A stretch of DNA of 40,870 bases, taken from a virus. Both the position numbers and the translations under genes were made by a program. Where the stretch lies: positions 1-40,870 of IMG/VR virus record IMGVR_UViG_3300044953_000273; one strand, 5' to 3'. Below, piece by piece: positions 7,481-14,827 of this stretch (position 1 is the first letter of the stretch; every line of letters starts with the position of its first letter). The notes beneath the pieces were generated by a model. That model was not told where the DNA came from. It saw nothing but the letters and a program-made list of their open reading frames with translations, and searched no databases.

Positions 7481-9688
7481 ATGACCGTCAACGCTGAAAT
7501 CAAAGGACAACTTGCAAGACTTCTGGCAACCGAAGATCTCATTGTGGAGCACCGTAAAGTCCCCACAGCGTCTTTTGATATTGAGCGTAGGGTTTTGACT
7601 CTCCCTCTATGGAACCGTGCTTCTGGGACCGTATATGACCTTCTGGTGGGTCATGAGGTTGGTCATGCTCTCTTTACTCCAAATGAAGATTGGAGGGAAA
7701 AGATTGATGTTCCTCAGCAGTTTGTGAACGTCGTTGAAGATGTTCGCATTGAAAAGATGATGAAGAAAAAGTATCCAGGATTGTCTAAAACTTTTTTCAA
7801 GGGGTATAAAGAACTTAGTGATGATGATTTCTTCTCAATTAAAGATGAGAATCTTTACGAAATGAATTTGGCAGATCGTGTAAATCTTCATTGTAAAATT
7901 GGTAACTTTGTTGCTATTCCTTTTAACAATGAAGAATTGGAAATTCTTAATATCATTGAAAACACTCAAACCTTTGATGAGGTTTTGAAAGTTGCTGAAA
8001 TTCTTTACAAATATTGTAAGAAAGAAAAAGAGGAGAAGCAGAAAGAATCTTTGGCACAAAATCAAAATCAAGATTCTGGTTCTTCTGGGTCCAGTGATGA
8101 ACAGCAAGGTCAAAATGATTCTTCTGATTCACTTGATTACGATCAAAATGGTTCACAATCTGATAGTGATCTTAAAAATCAACAACCTCAACCACAACAA
8201 CAGCAATCACAAAGTGATCCTCAAAATGGTGGTGGGGAAAATGATGAAGATCTTGAAGTCAAAACTGATTCCAATCTAAGTGACAAGATTGAAAATCTCA
8301 CCGACAAGTCTTCTTTTGATGACACTGTTTATGTGGAAATTCCAAAAATTGATACTAAAAAAGCAGTAGTTAAAAACAAAGAAGTTCATGATTACATTTT
8401 CCAATATTTTCAGACTTATGCAGATAACTTGAAAAATGATTTGAAAGAACGAGGATATGAAAAACATTTCATTGATCCTTATCATATTGCCGATTCTAAA
8501 TTTATTGAGTTCAAACGTTCTGCTCAGAAAGAGGTAAACTATCTTGTAAAAGAGTTTGAGTGCAGAAAATCTGCTGATAGTTATGCTCGCTCTACTGTGA
8601 GTCGAAGTGGAGTACTGGATACATCTAAACTTCATACTTACAAGTATAATGAAGATCTATTCAAAAAAGTTACAGTAATTCCTGATGGTAAGAATCATGG
8701 ATTGATTTTTGTTTTGGATTGGTCTGGATCAATAAGTGATGTTCTTCTGGATACTTGTAAACAGATGTATAATCTTCTTTGGTTCTGTAAAAAAGTTAAT
8801 ATCCCCTTTGAAGTTTATGCATTTACTAATGAGTGGGCATATTATGATCTAGACGAGAATTATGCTCATGTTCTTCATAAGCGAGCATATGAGGAAAAAG
8901 AAAATCTAATTTGTGTTGCACCAGAATTTCGACTGATGAATCTTTTCACTTCAAAGACTAATGCAAAAGATTTAGATCAGCAAATGAAGCACATTTGGAG
9001 AATTGCTTTCTCTTATGCAAATCGTTACAGCACTACTTGTCCTACTCCCGACAGACTTACTTTGTCTGGAACTCCTCTAAATGAATCAATTATTACCCTA
9101 TCTTCAATTATTCCTGAGTTTAAAAAAGAATTCAAAGTTCAAAAAGTGCAGTGCATTATTTTGACCGATGGTGAAGCTTGTGGAATTACTTATCATAAAA
9201 AGATCAAACGAATTTCTTATTATTCCAATGAAGTTTTTGAATATCTTGGTCATGTTTCTATTCGTTATGGTATGACATATCTTCGTGATCGCAAACTTGG
9301 AACAACATATAATGTTGGCAATGGGTTTACTGGAATGACAGAAGCTCTTCTTCGAAATATTCGTGATAAATTTGAGGATGTAAATTTTGTAGGGATTCGA
9401 ATTCTTGAAGGTCGTGATTTTACTAATTTTATTTCACGTTATCAATCCGATTGTTTGCAGATTGACAATTTGCGTCAACAATGGAAGAAGAACCGAAGCA
9501 TTGTGATTCGCAATTCTTCTTACCATGCTTACTTTGGACTCTCTTCTTCTGCTTTATCGAATGGTGTTGAATTTGAAGTCCAAGAAGATGCCACAAAAAC
9601 ACAAATTAAAAAAGCTTTTGTTAAGTCTCTTGGTGCAAAGAAACTAAATAAGAAAGTACTGTCTGAATTCATGAATTTGATTGCATAA
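7481..9688 (+). CDS. CobT-like VWA protein with N-terminal zincin (HExxH) motif
   Basis: The protein has 735 residues. Order of parts: HEVGHALF at residues 58-65, an HExxH zinc-protease signature, with a downstream candidate glutamate ligand in NVVEDVRIEKMM (83-94); a Gln/Ser/Asn/Asp-rich linker at roughly 195-265; then a von Willebrand A domain with MIDAS motif DWSGS near 412 and a later ILTDGEACG strand. Proteins of this kind work with MoxR-type AAA+ ATPases, and a CobS-like one lies at 10110-11243. In cobalamin synthesis CobT is the VWA partner of CobS, but no CobN is seen. A GAGG ribosome site precedes the ATG. The role is unknown. Confidence 0.75.
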   Translation: MTVNAEIKGQLARLLATEDLIVEHRKVPTASFDIERRVLTLPLWNRASGTVYDLLVGHEVGHALFTPNEDWREKIDVPQQFVNVVEDVRIEKMMKKKYPGLSKTFFKGYKELSDDDFFSIKDENLYEMNLADRVNLHCKIGNFVAIPFNNEELEILNIIENTQTFDEVLKVAEILYKYCKKEKEEKQKESLAQNQNQDSGSSGSSDEQQGQNDSSDSLDYDQNGSQSDSDLKNQQPQPQQQQSQSDPQNGGGENDEDLEVKTDSNLSDKIENLTDKSSFDDTVYVEIPKIDTKKAVVKNKEVHDYIFQYFQTYADNLKNDLKERGYEKHFIDPYHIADSKFIEFKRSAQKEVNYLVKEFECRKSADSYARSTVSRSGVLDTSKLHTYKYNEDLFKKVTVIPDGKNHGLIFVLDWSGSISDVLLDTCKQMYNLLWFCKKVNIPFEVYAFTNEWAYYDLDENYAHVLHKRAYEEKENLICVAPEFRLMNLFTSKTNAKDLDQQMKHIWRIAFSYANRYSTTCPTPDRLTLSGTPLNESIITLSSIIPEFKKEFKVQKVQCIILTDGEACGITYHKKIKRISYYSNEVFEYLGHVSIRYGMTYLRDRKLGTTYNVGNGFTGMTEALLRNIRDKFEDVNFVGIRILEGRDFTNFISRYQSDCLQIDNLRQQWKKNRSIVIRNSSYHAYFGLSSSALSNGVEFEVQEDATKTQIKKAFVKSLGAKKLNKKVLSEFMNLIA

Positions 9689-9690
9689 TT

Positions 9691-9906
9691 ATGAAACTTG
9701 AAGAGTTGATTAAGAATTTTCAATCCCAAGAAATTCAAATTAAGACAGCAATTCGTGAAGGTGAAGAACAACTAACTTTACTAAAAGAACATCTATTAAA
9801 GGTGCAAGGAGCAATAGAAGGTTTGCGATTAGCATCTGAAAATTTAGATTTATTCCCAACCGAGGAGGAAATCATAGATGGAAAAGATCAAGTTCTTTCA
9901 GAATGA
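9691..9906 (+). CDS. Small coiled-coil protein
   Basis: The protein has 71 residues, almost all one predicted amphipathic helix (heptad-like LLKEHLLKVQGAIEGLRLA), with an acidic end. It starts 3 bases after the VWA gene stop and its 3' end overlaps the next small gene by 29 bases, so it belongs to the CobT/CobS-like operon. An adaptor role is possible, but nothing in the sequence proves it. Confidence 0.7.
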   Translation: MKLEELIKNFQSQEIQIKTAIREGEEQLTLLKEHLLKVQGAIEGLRLASENLDLFPTEEEIIDGKDQVLSE

Positions 9907-10054
9907 TCCGCAAGGAGTAGTGTGTCCATACTGTAAACAATCTGGAAGACCTTGCACTTTTGTTAACAGTATGGCACGAGCATATGCCAGAGCTGCCTGT
10001 AAGAAAAAACATCCCACTATACCAGTTGGGGAACTGTCACAGGGGGGGTCGTAA
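9878..10054 (+). CDS. Small zinc-ribbon protein
   Basis: The protein has 58 residues. The start is set by a strong ribosome site GAGGAGG (9862-9868) nine bases upstream of the ATG. Four cysteines could form a zinc site: CPYC at 16-19, C26 in GRPC, and C41 in RAACKKKH (or the following histidine). The C-terminal codons form the left arm of the terminator that follows. It lies between the VWA and CobS-like genes. The function is unknown. Confidence 0.65.
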   Translation: MEKIKFFQNDPQGVVCPYCKQSGRPCTFVNSMARAYARAACKKKHPTIPVGELSQGGS

Positions 10055-10065
10055 GACCCCTTTTT
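10045..10065 (+). terminator. Rho-independent terminator overlapping the zinc-ribbon stop codon
   Basis: GGGGTC-GTAA-GACCCC forms a 6-bp stem (extendable by G-C/T pairs) followed by TTTTT. The loop is the TAA stop codon of the 58-residue gene plus its preceding G, so stop codon and terminator are fused. Confidence 0.85.
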
Positions 10066-10068
10066 AAT

Positions 10069-10077
10069 TGTTATAAT
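10069..10077 (+). promoter_or_regulatory. Extended -10 promoter for the CobS-like gene
   Basis: TGTTATAAT directly follows the terminator T-tract. No -35 hexamer is recognisable 16-18 bp upstream, so activity would rely on the extended -10. The start site would be near 10084, about 26 bases before the ATG. Confidence 0.55.
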
Positions 10078-10109
10078 GACTATGTTGAAAAAACCAATTC
10101 AAACCTGTT

Positions 10110-11243
10110 ATGCCTCGCAAGTCCTCTGTGAACGACCAACAACTTATTGAAAGCATTAAAGAACTTTACGGTTCTGAAATTACTTCTGGCGACCTCAAAG
10201 GTTTCTGTGCCTCTCGTGGCCTGAACTATCAGACTGTGACTCGTCGCCTTGAAGATTATAAGACTGCTCGCGGTCGTTGGAATTTGGAAGTGACCCAAGA
10301 AAAAGTTCAAGAGATTGAACGTAGTTTTCAAGCACCCTCGATTGATCCCGAACAGGAAATTCAGTGCCTCATTCCTGAGAAAGATACTACTTTTGTCCCG
10401 TTCGGGAACTTTAAAGATGTAAAAAAGATTATCAAATCTCGCTTGTTTTATCCTACTTTTGTCACAGGACTTTCTGGTAATGGTAAAACCTTTTCGATTG
10501 AGCAAGCTTGCTCTCAACTTGGTCGCGAATTGATTCGTGTAAATATTACAGTAGAAACTGACGAAGATGATCTTATCGGCGGCTTCCGTCTTGTTGGCGG
10601 CGAAACTATTTGGCACAATGGACCAGTCATTGAAGCTTTCCAACGAGGTGCTATATTGCTCCTTGACGAACTTGACCTTGCCTCTAACAAAATTCTCTGT
10701 CTCCAATCTGTCTTGGAAGGAAAAGGAGTTTTCCTTAAAAAGATTGGAAAGTTTATCAACCCAGCAAAAGGATTCAATGTCTTCGCAACCGCCAACACTA
10801 AGGGCAAAGGTTCAGACGATGGTCGGTTTATTGGAACTAATGTGCTCAACGAAGCCTTCCTAGAACGCTTCCCTGTGACCTTTGAGCAAGAGTATCCTGC
10901 CCCTGCTACTGAGCAGAAGATCCTTGAAGGCGTTGCTCTGGATCTTGGTGTGGAAGACCGTGATTTCTGTAAGCGATTGGTTGATTGGGCAGACGTGATC
11001 CGTAAAACCTTCTACGATGGCGGTATTGAGGAAATCATTAGCACCCGTCGCTTGGTTCATATCATTCGTGCATATGCTATCTTCCAAGACAAGGCAAAGG
11101 CAATCCAAGTGTGTGTGAACCGCTTTGATGATGAAACCAAACAGGCATTCTTGGAACTCTATGACAAAATTGATGTGGACTTTCAACTTCCCAAAGAAGG
11201 AATTCGAGTTGAAGGTCTCCTTGACCAAGACAATCCTTTCTGA
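10110..11243 (+). CDS. cobS: CobS-like MoxR-family AAA+ ATPase
   Basis: The protein has 377 residues. The N-terminal 70 are helical, with a helix-turn-helix-like segment (LKGFCASRGLNYQTVTRRLEDY). The AAA+ core has Walker A GLSGNGKTF near residues 120-128, Walker B AILLLDELDLA near 180, a sensor in VFATANTKGKG, and an arginine-rich NEAFLERFPVTF segment. The family includes cobaltochelatase CobS and is a cyanophage core gene usually named cobS. Its natural partner is the VWA protein at 7481. GC content appears higher than in most neighbours. A function outside cobalamin synthesis is as likely as inside it. Confidence 0.85.
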   Translation: MPRKSSVNDQQLIESIKELYGSEITSGDLKGFCASRGLNYQTVTRRLEDYKTARGRWNLEVTQEKVQEIERSFQAPSIDPEQEIQCLIPEKDTTFVPFGNFKDVKKIIKSRLFYPTFVTGLSGNGKTFSIEQACSQLGRELIRVNITVETDEDDLIGGFRLVGGETIWHNGPVIEAFQRGAILLLDELDLASNKILCLQSVLEGKGVFLKKIGKFINPAKGFNVFATANTKGKGSDDGRFIGTNVLNEAFLERFPVTFEQEYPAPATEQKILEGVALDLGVEDRDFCKRLVDWADVIRKTFYDGGIEEIISTRRLVHIIRAYAIFQDKAKAIQVCVNRFDDETKQAFLELYDKIDVDFQLPKEGIRVEGLLDQDNPF

Positions 11244-11249
11244 TATAAT
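11221..11249 (+). promoter_or_regulatory. Sigma70 promoter inside the 3' end of the CobS-like gene
   Basis: TTGACC (11221-11226) and TATAAT (11244-11249) are separated by 17 bp. The -10 overlaps the position just after the cobS stop codon. Transcription would start near 11256, right at the GAGGGAGG ribosome site of the following gene. Confidence 0.7.
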
Positions 11250-11264
11250 TGAGGGAGGTTAATA

Positions 11265-11291
11265 ATGACTTCCCCTTATTATTATGGGTGA
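11265..11291 (+). CDS. Leader peptide MTSPYYYG, or the shifted N-terminus of the DUF3310 protein
   Basis: An 8-codon frame begins at an ATG six bases after the best ribosome site in the region (GAGGGAGG, 11251-11258) and ends at a TGA lying 5 bases into the DUF3310 frame. It is in a different frame from the DUF3310 gene. Reading it one base further (+1) at TAT GGG TGA continues directly into the DUF3310 protein. Whether it acts as a coupling leader, as a programmed frameshift, or results from a one-base insertion cannot be decided here. Confidence 0.4.
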   Translation: MTSPYYYG

Positions 11292-11793
11292 GCATCCTTT
11301 TTCTGAGAACTTTGGAGACGTGACCAAACATACTGTCGAATACTACGATAAAGATCGTAATCGCCCATTTGATCAATGGGAAAATAAAACTAAAAATCCG
11401 TATCAATTCACCATGACCACGAATAAAGATACTGGAATGATTAATCTAGAAAAAACGCCTGCTACTATGAGTGAAACTAAAAATCATCTTTGGAAATACA
11501 ATGAGGATAAAATTCTCAAAGATGTTCAAGATTATGTGACTAGCACCTATGGAAGTCACTACTGTGGTCATAACGAAGCATACAAAGATACTCAAACAAT
11601 TGATTTGATGGCAGCAAAAGATCTTGCAACACATTTCTGTCAAGCCAATATTCTGAAATATGGGAGTCGTTATGGTGATAAGGATGGACGCAATAAGCGT
11701 GATTTGCTTAAAGTGATTCACTATGCTATGCTTCTTCTTCACTTCGATGGTCACTATTCTCGTAAGAATAATGGTCTTTCTGAATTTCGATGA
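11284..11793 (+). CDS. DUF3310-like (SaV-type) protein
   Basis: The protein has 169 residues from the ATG at 11284. The C-terminal half matches the phage DUF3310 pattern: HNEAYKDTQTIDLMAAK, then FCQANILKYGSRYGDKDGRNKRDLLKVIHYAMLLL. Such proteins are often labelled nucleotide kinase-like in phages, but a reaction is not established from this sequence. The ATG at 11284 has no ribosome site of its own; the strong site lies upstream of the MTSPYYYG frame, so translation probably enters through that frame. Confidence 0.75.
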   Translation: MGEHPFSENFGDVTKHTVEYYDKDRNRPFDQWENKTKNPYQFTMTTNKDTGMINLEKTPATMSETKNHLWKYNEDKILKDVQDYVTSTYGSHYCGHNEAYKDTQTIDLMAAKDLATHFCQANILKYGSRYGDKDGRNKRDLLKVIHYAMLLLHFDGHYSRKNNGLSEFR

Positions 11794-11843
11794 CTATTAT
11801 AAAAAATAATATTCTTTTAAAGAATAATAGTTGAAGAATATTA

Positions 11844-12542
11844 ATGCCAAAAAATCAATTTTACAATATGGAAAAAATGAAATTCTCTGACAAAACACTT
11901 ACGCTTCTGAAGAATTTTTCTTCTATTAATCAAAGTATTCTATTTAAAAAAGGAAATCACTTGCGTAGTATTAGTGTAATGAAAAACATCTTGGCAGAAG
12001 CAACAATTGAAGAAGAACTGCCTAAGGATTTTGGTATCTATGATCTGACTCAGTTTCTGAACGGTCTTAGCCTGCACCAGAGTCCTGAACTTGATTTCTC
12101 CAACGATAGTTATGTGAAAATTAGTGAAGGTAAGATGCGATCAAAGTATTTCTTCTCTGATCCGAATGTAATTATTACTCCTCCCGACAAAGATATTGCA
12201 ATTCCAAGTGTTGATGTTCAATTTGAATTGAAAACTCAACAACTAGATCGTCTGCTTAAAGCAGCTGCGGTTTATCAACTTCCTGATTTGTCTGCTGTTG
12301 GTGAATCTGGTGTTGTGAAACTTGTTGTTCGTGATAAGAAGAATGATACCTCTAACGATTTTTCTATCGTTGTGGGTGAAACTGATAATCAGTTTTCTTT
12401 CAACTTTAAAGTTGAGAATATTAAGATTCTTCCAGGAACTTATGAAGTTTCTATTTCCAAAAAACTTCTATCAGAGTTCAACAGTAAAGATCGTGATCTG
12501 AAATATTACATTGCTCTTGAACCAGATTCCAAGTTCGCGTAA
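11844..12542 (+). CDS. gp45: Sliding clamp gp45 (DNA polymerase processivity factor)
   Basis: The protein has 232 residues (T4 gp45: 228). The start MKFSDKTLTLLKNFSSINQSILF aligns with T4 MKLSKDTTALLKNFATINSG, so the true start may be the ATG at 11877 or 11868 rather than 11844; no ribosome site decides it. Later FGIYDLTQFLNGLSL matches the T4 clamp core. As a trimeric ring it tethers gp43 to DNA, and in T4 it also activates late transcription with gp55 and gp33. The upstream gap (11794-11843) is AT-rich with a 7-base inverted repeat CTATTAT/ATAATAG. Confidence 0.92.
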   Translation: MPKNQFYNMEKMKFSDKTLTLLKNFSSINQSILFKKGNHLRSISVMKNILAEATIEEELPKDFGIYDLTQFLNGLSLHQSPELDFSNDSYVKISEGKMRSKYFFSDPNVIITPPDKDIAIPSVDVQFELKTQQLDRLLKAAAVYQLPDLSAVGESGVVKLVVRDKKNDTSNDFSIVVGETDNQFSFNFKVENIKILPGTYEVSISKKLLSEFNSKDRDLKYYIALEPDSKFA

Positions 12543-12545
12543 AAT
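12517..12545 (+). promoter_or_regulatory. Possible sigma70 promoter at the end of gp45
   Basis: TTGAAC (12517-12522) and TAAAAT (12540-12545) are separated by 17 bp. The -35 matches at only four positions. It would start transcription near 12552, just before the gene with the unusual start. Confidence 0.3.
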
Positions 12546-12568
12546 ACCGCTGAGTTGAGGAACCTCCA

Positions 12569-13099
12569 ATTAACATTTTTGTCACTGACCCAGACCCCTG
12601 GAAATCCGCTCAGGTGCTCCCAGACAAGCATATAGTCAAGATGCCCTTAGAGACCTGTCAAATGCTCTCTATCGTTGCCTCAGAGCGTTGGGGGCATGGT
12701 TTTGGAACTCTTCCAAAAGCAGATGGAACTCCATACAATACAGAGAAGGGTGCTTTTAGAAATCATCCCTGTACTGTTTGGGCAAGTAGTTTTGTAATGA
12801 ATTGGCAATGGTTAATTGCTCATGGATTTGCTTTATGTCAAGAATACTCTGCTAGGTATGGAAAAGTTCATACGTGCTTCCAGACCCTCCTAGCAGCTCG
12901 TGAGATCTTTCCCACTGCTGACCCACAGGGACGCTCTGGGAGGGATCCTACTCCCTTTGTGCGGGCGATGCCAGAAGAATACAAGTTTGATGCCAGTATA
13001 GATACATTTACTGCTTATAAGATGTATATTGCATCTAAGCCTTGGGTATGCGATAATTATATTCGTCTTCCCCATCGTAAACCTGATTGGATAGGATAG
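12569..13099 (+). CDS. Conserved phage protein of unknown function, probable AUU start
   Basis: The first in-frame conventional start is GTG at 12614, but coding similarity runs further upstream: the frame reads INIFVTDPDPWKSAQVLPDKH from 12569, matching a phage family that begins MNIFV and carries DKHxVKMxLE. A GAGG sits eight bases before ATT at 12569, which is therefore the likely start, giving 176 residues. Other conserved blocks are FRNHPCTVWASS and LCQEYSARYGKVHTCF. No catalytic motif is recognised. It lies between gp45 and speD. Confidence 0.65.
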   Translation: MNIFVTDPDPWKSAQVLPDKHIVKMPLETCQMLSIVASERWGHGFGTLPKADGTPYNTEKGAFRNHPCTVWASSFVMNWQWLIAHGFALCQEYSARYGKVHTCFQTLLAAREIFPTADPQGRSGRDPTPFVRAMPEEYKFDASIDTFTAYKMYIASKPWVCDNYIRLPHRKPDWIG

Positions 13100-13435
13100 T
13101 TGAAACATGTACTTTTTACTTTAAAAGAATGCCCTTCGGATCTTCTAAATGATGAGGGGTGGATTCGAGATGCACTTTATGCTGCATCAAAAGATTGTAA
13201 TTCCACTTTGTTGGCATTGCATTCTCATAAGTTTCAACCACAAGGTGTAACTGCTATTGCTATGCTTGCTGAAAGTCATATCAGCATTCATACTTGGCCA
13301 GAGAAAGGAATAGCAGTATGTGATGTTTTCACCTGCGGAGATCATACAGATCCTCAAAAAGGTGTAGAACGTGTGAAGATGAAACTGGAAGCAGGATCCA
13401 TCATTTGTAATGAATTTGTAAGACCCCTGGAATAA
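13100..13435 (+). CDS. speD: S-adenosylmethionine decarboxylase (SpeD)
   Basis: The protein has 111 residues, the usual length of the small bacterial/archaeal pyruvoyl enzyme. The cleavage site lies in AESHISIHTWPE, with Ser59 becoming the pyruvoyl group; the conserved His64 and Cys79 (CDVFTCG) are present. It makes decarboxylated AdoMet, the aminopropyl donor for spermidine. A TTG start (13100) directly abuts the previous stop and no ATG is near. It sits in the clamp/clamp-loader operon and is known from many cyanophages. Confidence 0.9.
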   Translation: MKHVLFTLKECPSDLLNDEGWIRDALYAASKDCNSTLLALHSHKFQPQGVTAIAMLAESHISIHTWPEKGIAVCDVFTCGDHTDPQKGVERVKMKLEAGSIICNEFVRPLE

Positions 13436-13437
13436 CT

Positions 13438-14382
13438 ATGCGTGATGAATTTTTGTGGGTTGAAAAATATCGACCCAAGACTATTGAAGATTGTATTCTT
13501 CCTGAAAGTACTAAAAAGACCTTTCAGGAGTTTCTAAATAAAGGTGAAATACCAAATATGCTTCTTGCTGGTCCTCCTGGTATTGGAAAGACCACAATTG
13601 CTAAGGCACTCTGTAATGAATTGGGAGTAGATGTTTATGTTATCAATGGATCCGATGAGGGTAGATTCCTCGATACTGTCAGAAACAATGCGAAGAACTT
13701 CGCTTCGACCGTCTCGCTTTCGTCAACTGCTAAACACAAAGTCATTATCATTGATGAAGCAGATAACACGACCAACGATGTACAACTCCTCTTACGGGCT
13801 TCTATTGAGGAATTTGCTAACAACTGCCGATTCATCTTCACCTGCAATTACAAGAATAAAATTATCGAACCGCTCCATTCAAGGTGTGCTGTGGTTGAAT
13901 TTGGTATCAAGTCAAAAGACAAACCAAAAGTTGCATCACAATTCTTCCAGCGTCTCGGGACTATTCTTACGCAAGAAGGTGTTGAGTACGATCAAAAAGT
14001 TCTTGTTGAACTCATCAACAAACACTTCCCAGACTGGCGGCGTGTCCTTAATGAGTGCCAAAGATACAGTGTGGGGGGAAAGGTTGACTCAGCAATTCTT
14101 GCATCTTTCTCGGACGTTTCTGTAAATGAACTACTTAAAAGTCTTAAAGAAAAAGATTATCCTTCGGTACGTAAATGGTGTGTCAATAACCTGGACAATG
14201 ATCCTGGTGTACTACTGCGTCGTGTTTACGATGCTCTTCCTAATGCCGTCGATGGTCCTTCTCTTGCTGCTGCTGTGCTTATTATTGCTAAGTATCAGTA
14301 TCAAATTGCATTTGTTGCCGATCAGGAAATCAACATGCTCGCCTGCCTCACTGAAATAATGGTAGAATGCGAATTTCGTTAG
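13438..14382 (+). CDS. gp44: Clamp loader large subunit gp44
   Basis: The protein has 314 residues (T4: 319). AAA+ clamp-loader motifs are clear: WVEKYRPKTIEDC at the N-terminus, Walker A AGPPGIGKTT near residue 43, Walker B VIIIDEADN near 102, and the SRC arginine-finger motif in PLHSRCAVVEF near 150. Four copies with one gp62 open and load the gp45 ring. gp62 does not follow directly as in T4: four small genes and a methyltransferase lie between. Confidence 0.95.
   Translation: MRDEFLWVEKYRPKTIEDCILPESTKKTFQEFLNKGEIPNMLLAGPPGIGKTTIAKALCNELGVDVYVINGSDEGRFLDTVRNNAKNFASTVSLSSTAKHKVIIIDEADNTTNDVQLLLRASIEEFANNCRFIFTCNYKNKIIEPLHSRCAVVEFGIKSKDKPKVASQFFQRLGTILTQEGVEYDQKVLVELINKHFPDWRRVLNECQRYSVGGKVDSAILASFSDVSVNELLKSLKEKDYPSVRKWCVNNLDNDPGVLLRRVYDALPNAVDGPSLAAAVLIIAKYQYQIAFVADQEINMLACLTEIMVECEFR
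14360..14368 (+). promoter_or_regulatory. Weak extended -10 element at the end of gp44
   Basis: TGGTAGAAT fits an extended -10 (TGn TAnAAT), but no -35 is visible. It would serve the small genes after gp44. Chance occurrence is quite possible in this AT-rich DNA. Confidence 0.25.
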
Positions 14383-14502
14383 GGTTTGTATTTTTTTAAT
14401 TTGGAACCATAAGTCGTTATTAGGTAATAACTATCTCCAGTTATTTTCATACATTTTGAAAAAAAGAATGGTGATGGAATTAAGATTGGAAAAGGTTTTA
14501 TC

Positions 14503-14604
14503 ATGTACATGACTGAACCTGCGGATGAAATTTCTCAACAGTTTGAACGTATGATAAATCCTTCTGCAATTGCAACGCCAAACAAGAAGAAATTGATTCT
14601 TTGA
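14503..14604 (+). CDS. Small hypothetical protein, possibly the 3' part of a frameshifted gene
   Basis: An ATG at 14503 with AAGG seven bases upstream opens a 33-residue frame (MYMTEPADEISQQFERM...). The same frame is open back to 14431 and reads like coding sequence (FEKKNGDGIKIGKGF) with no conventional start. A second frame over 14384-14451 also reads plausibly (LLGNNYLQLF). A one-base change joining them would give one protein of about 70 residues. The whole 14383-14608 gap after gp44 may therefore be a degraded or recoded gene. Confidence 0.4.
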   Translation: MYMTEPADEISQQFERMINPSAIATPNKKKLIL

Positions 14605-14608
14605 TCTT

Positions 14609-14827
14609 ATGGTACTACTTAAAATCAGTAAGGCATCTCTTTATGAGGTGCCAGTCAAAACCACTCCTGAAAATGTAAAAGAAGCAAATGAAGGTTTGTT
14701 CCGTGCTAAAATGACTCTTCCTGCTGCCGCAAAACATTGTGGTATGACGCAGAAAGAAATGAAACTCACTTTTTTTGAATATTTGAAGTATCATCCTAAA
14801 GATTATGACTACTCAAAAGAGTCTTAA
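14609..14827 (+). CDS. Small protein with helix-turn-helix-like segment
   Basis: The protein has 72 residues. The segment LPAAAKHCGMTQKEMKLTFFEYLKYHP resembles a helix-turn-helix (helix, CGMTQ turn, recognition helix). The 3' end overlaps the methyltransferase gene by 23 bases, so the two are probably co-translated. A DNA-binding role is possible but unproven. Confidence 0.65.
   Translation: MVLLKISKASLYEVPVKTTPENVKEANEGLFRAKMTLPAAAKHCGMTQKEMKLTFFEYLKYHPKDYDYSKES

Noticed and set aside
8041-8260. Gln/Ser/Asn-rich stretch as a separate repeat element
   Set aside because: It is a low-complexity linker inside the VWA protein, with no repeated unit.
10080-11228. Long - strand and +2 frames within the CobS-like gene
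   Set aside because: The + strand product has complete AAA+ motifs in order; the others are shadows caused by a GC-richer region.
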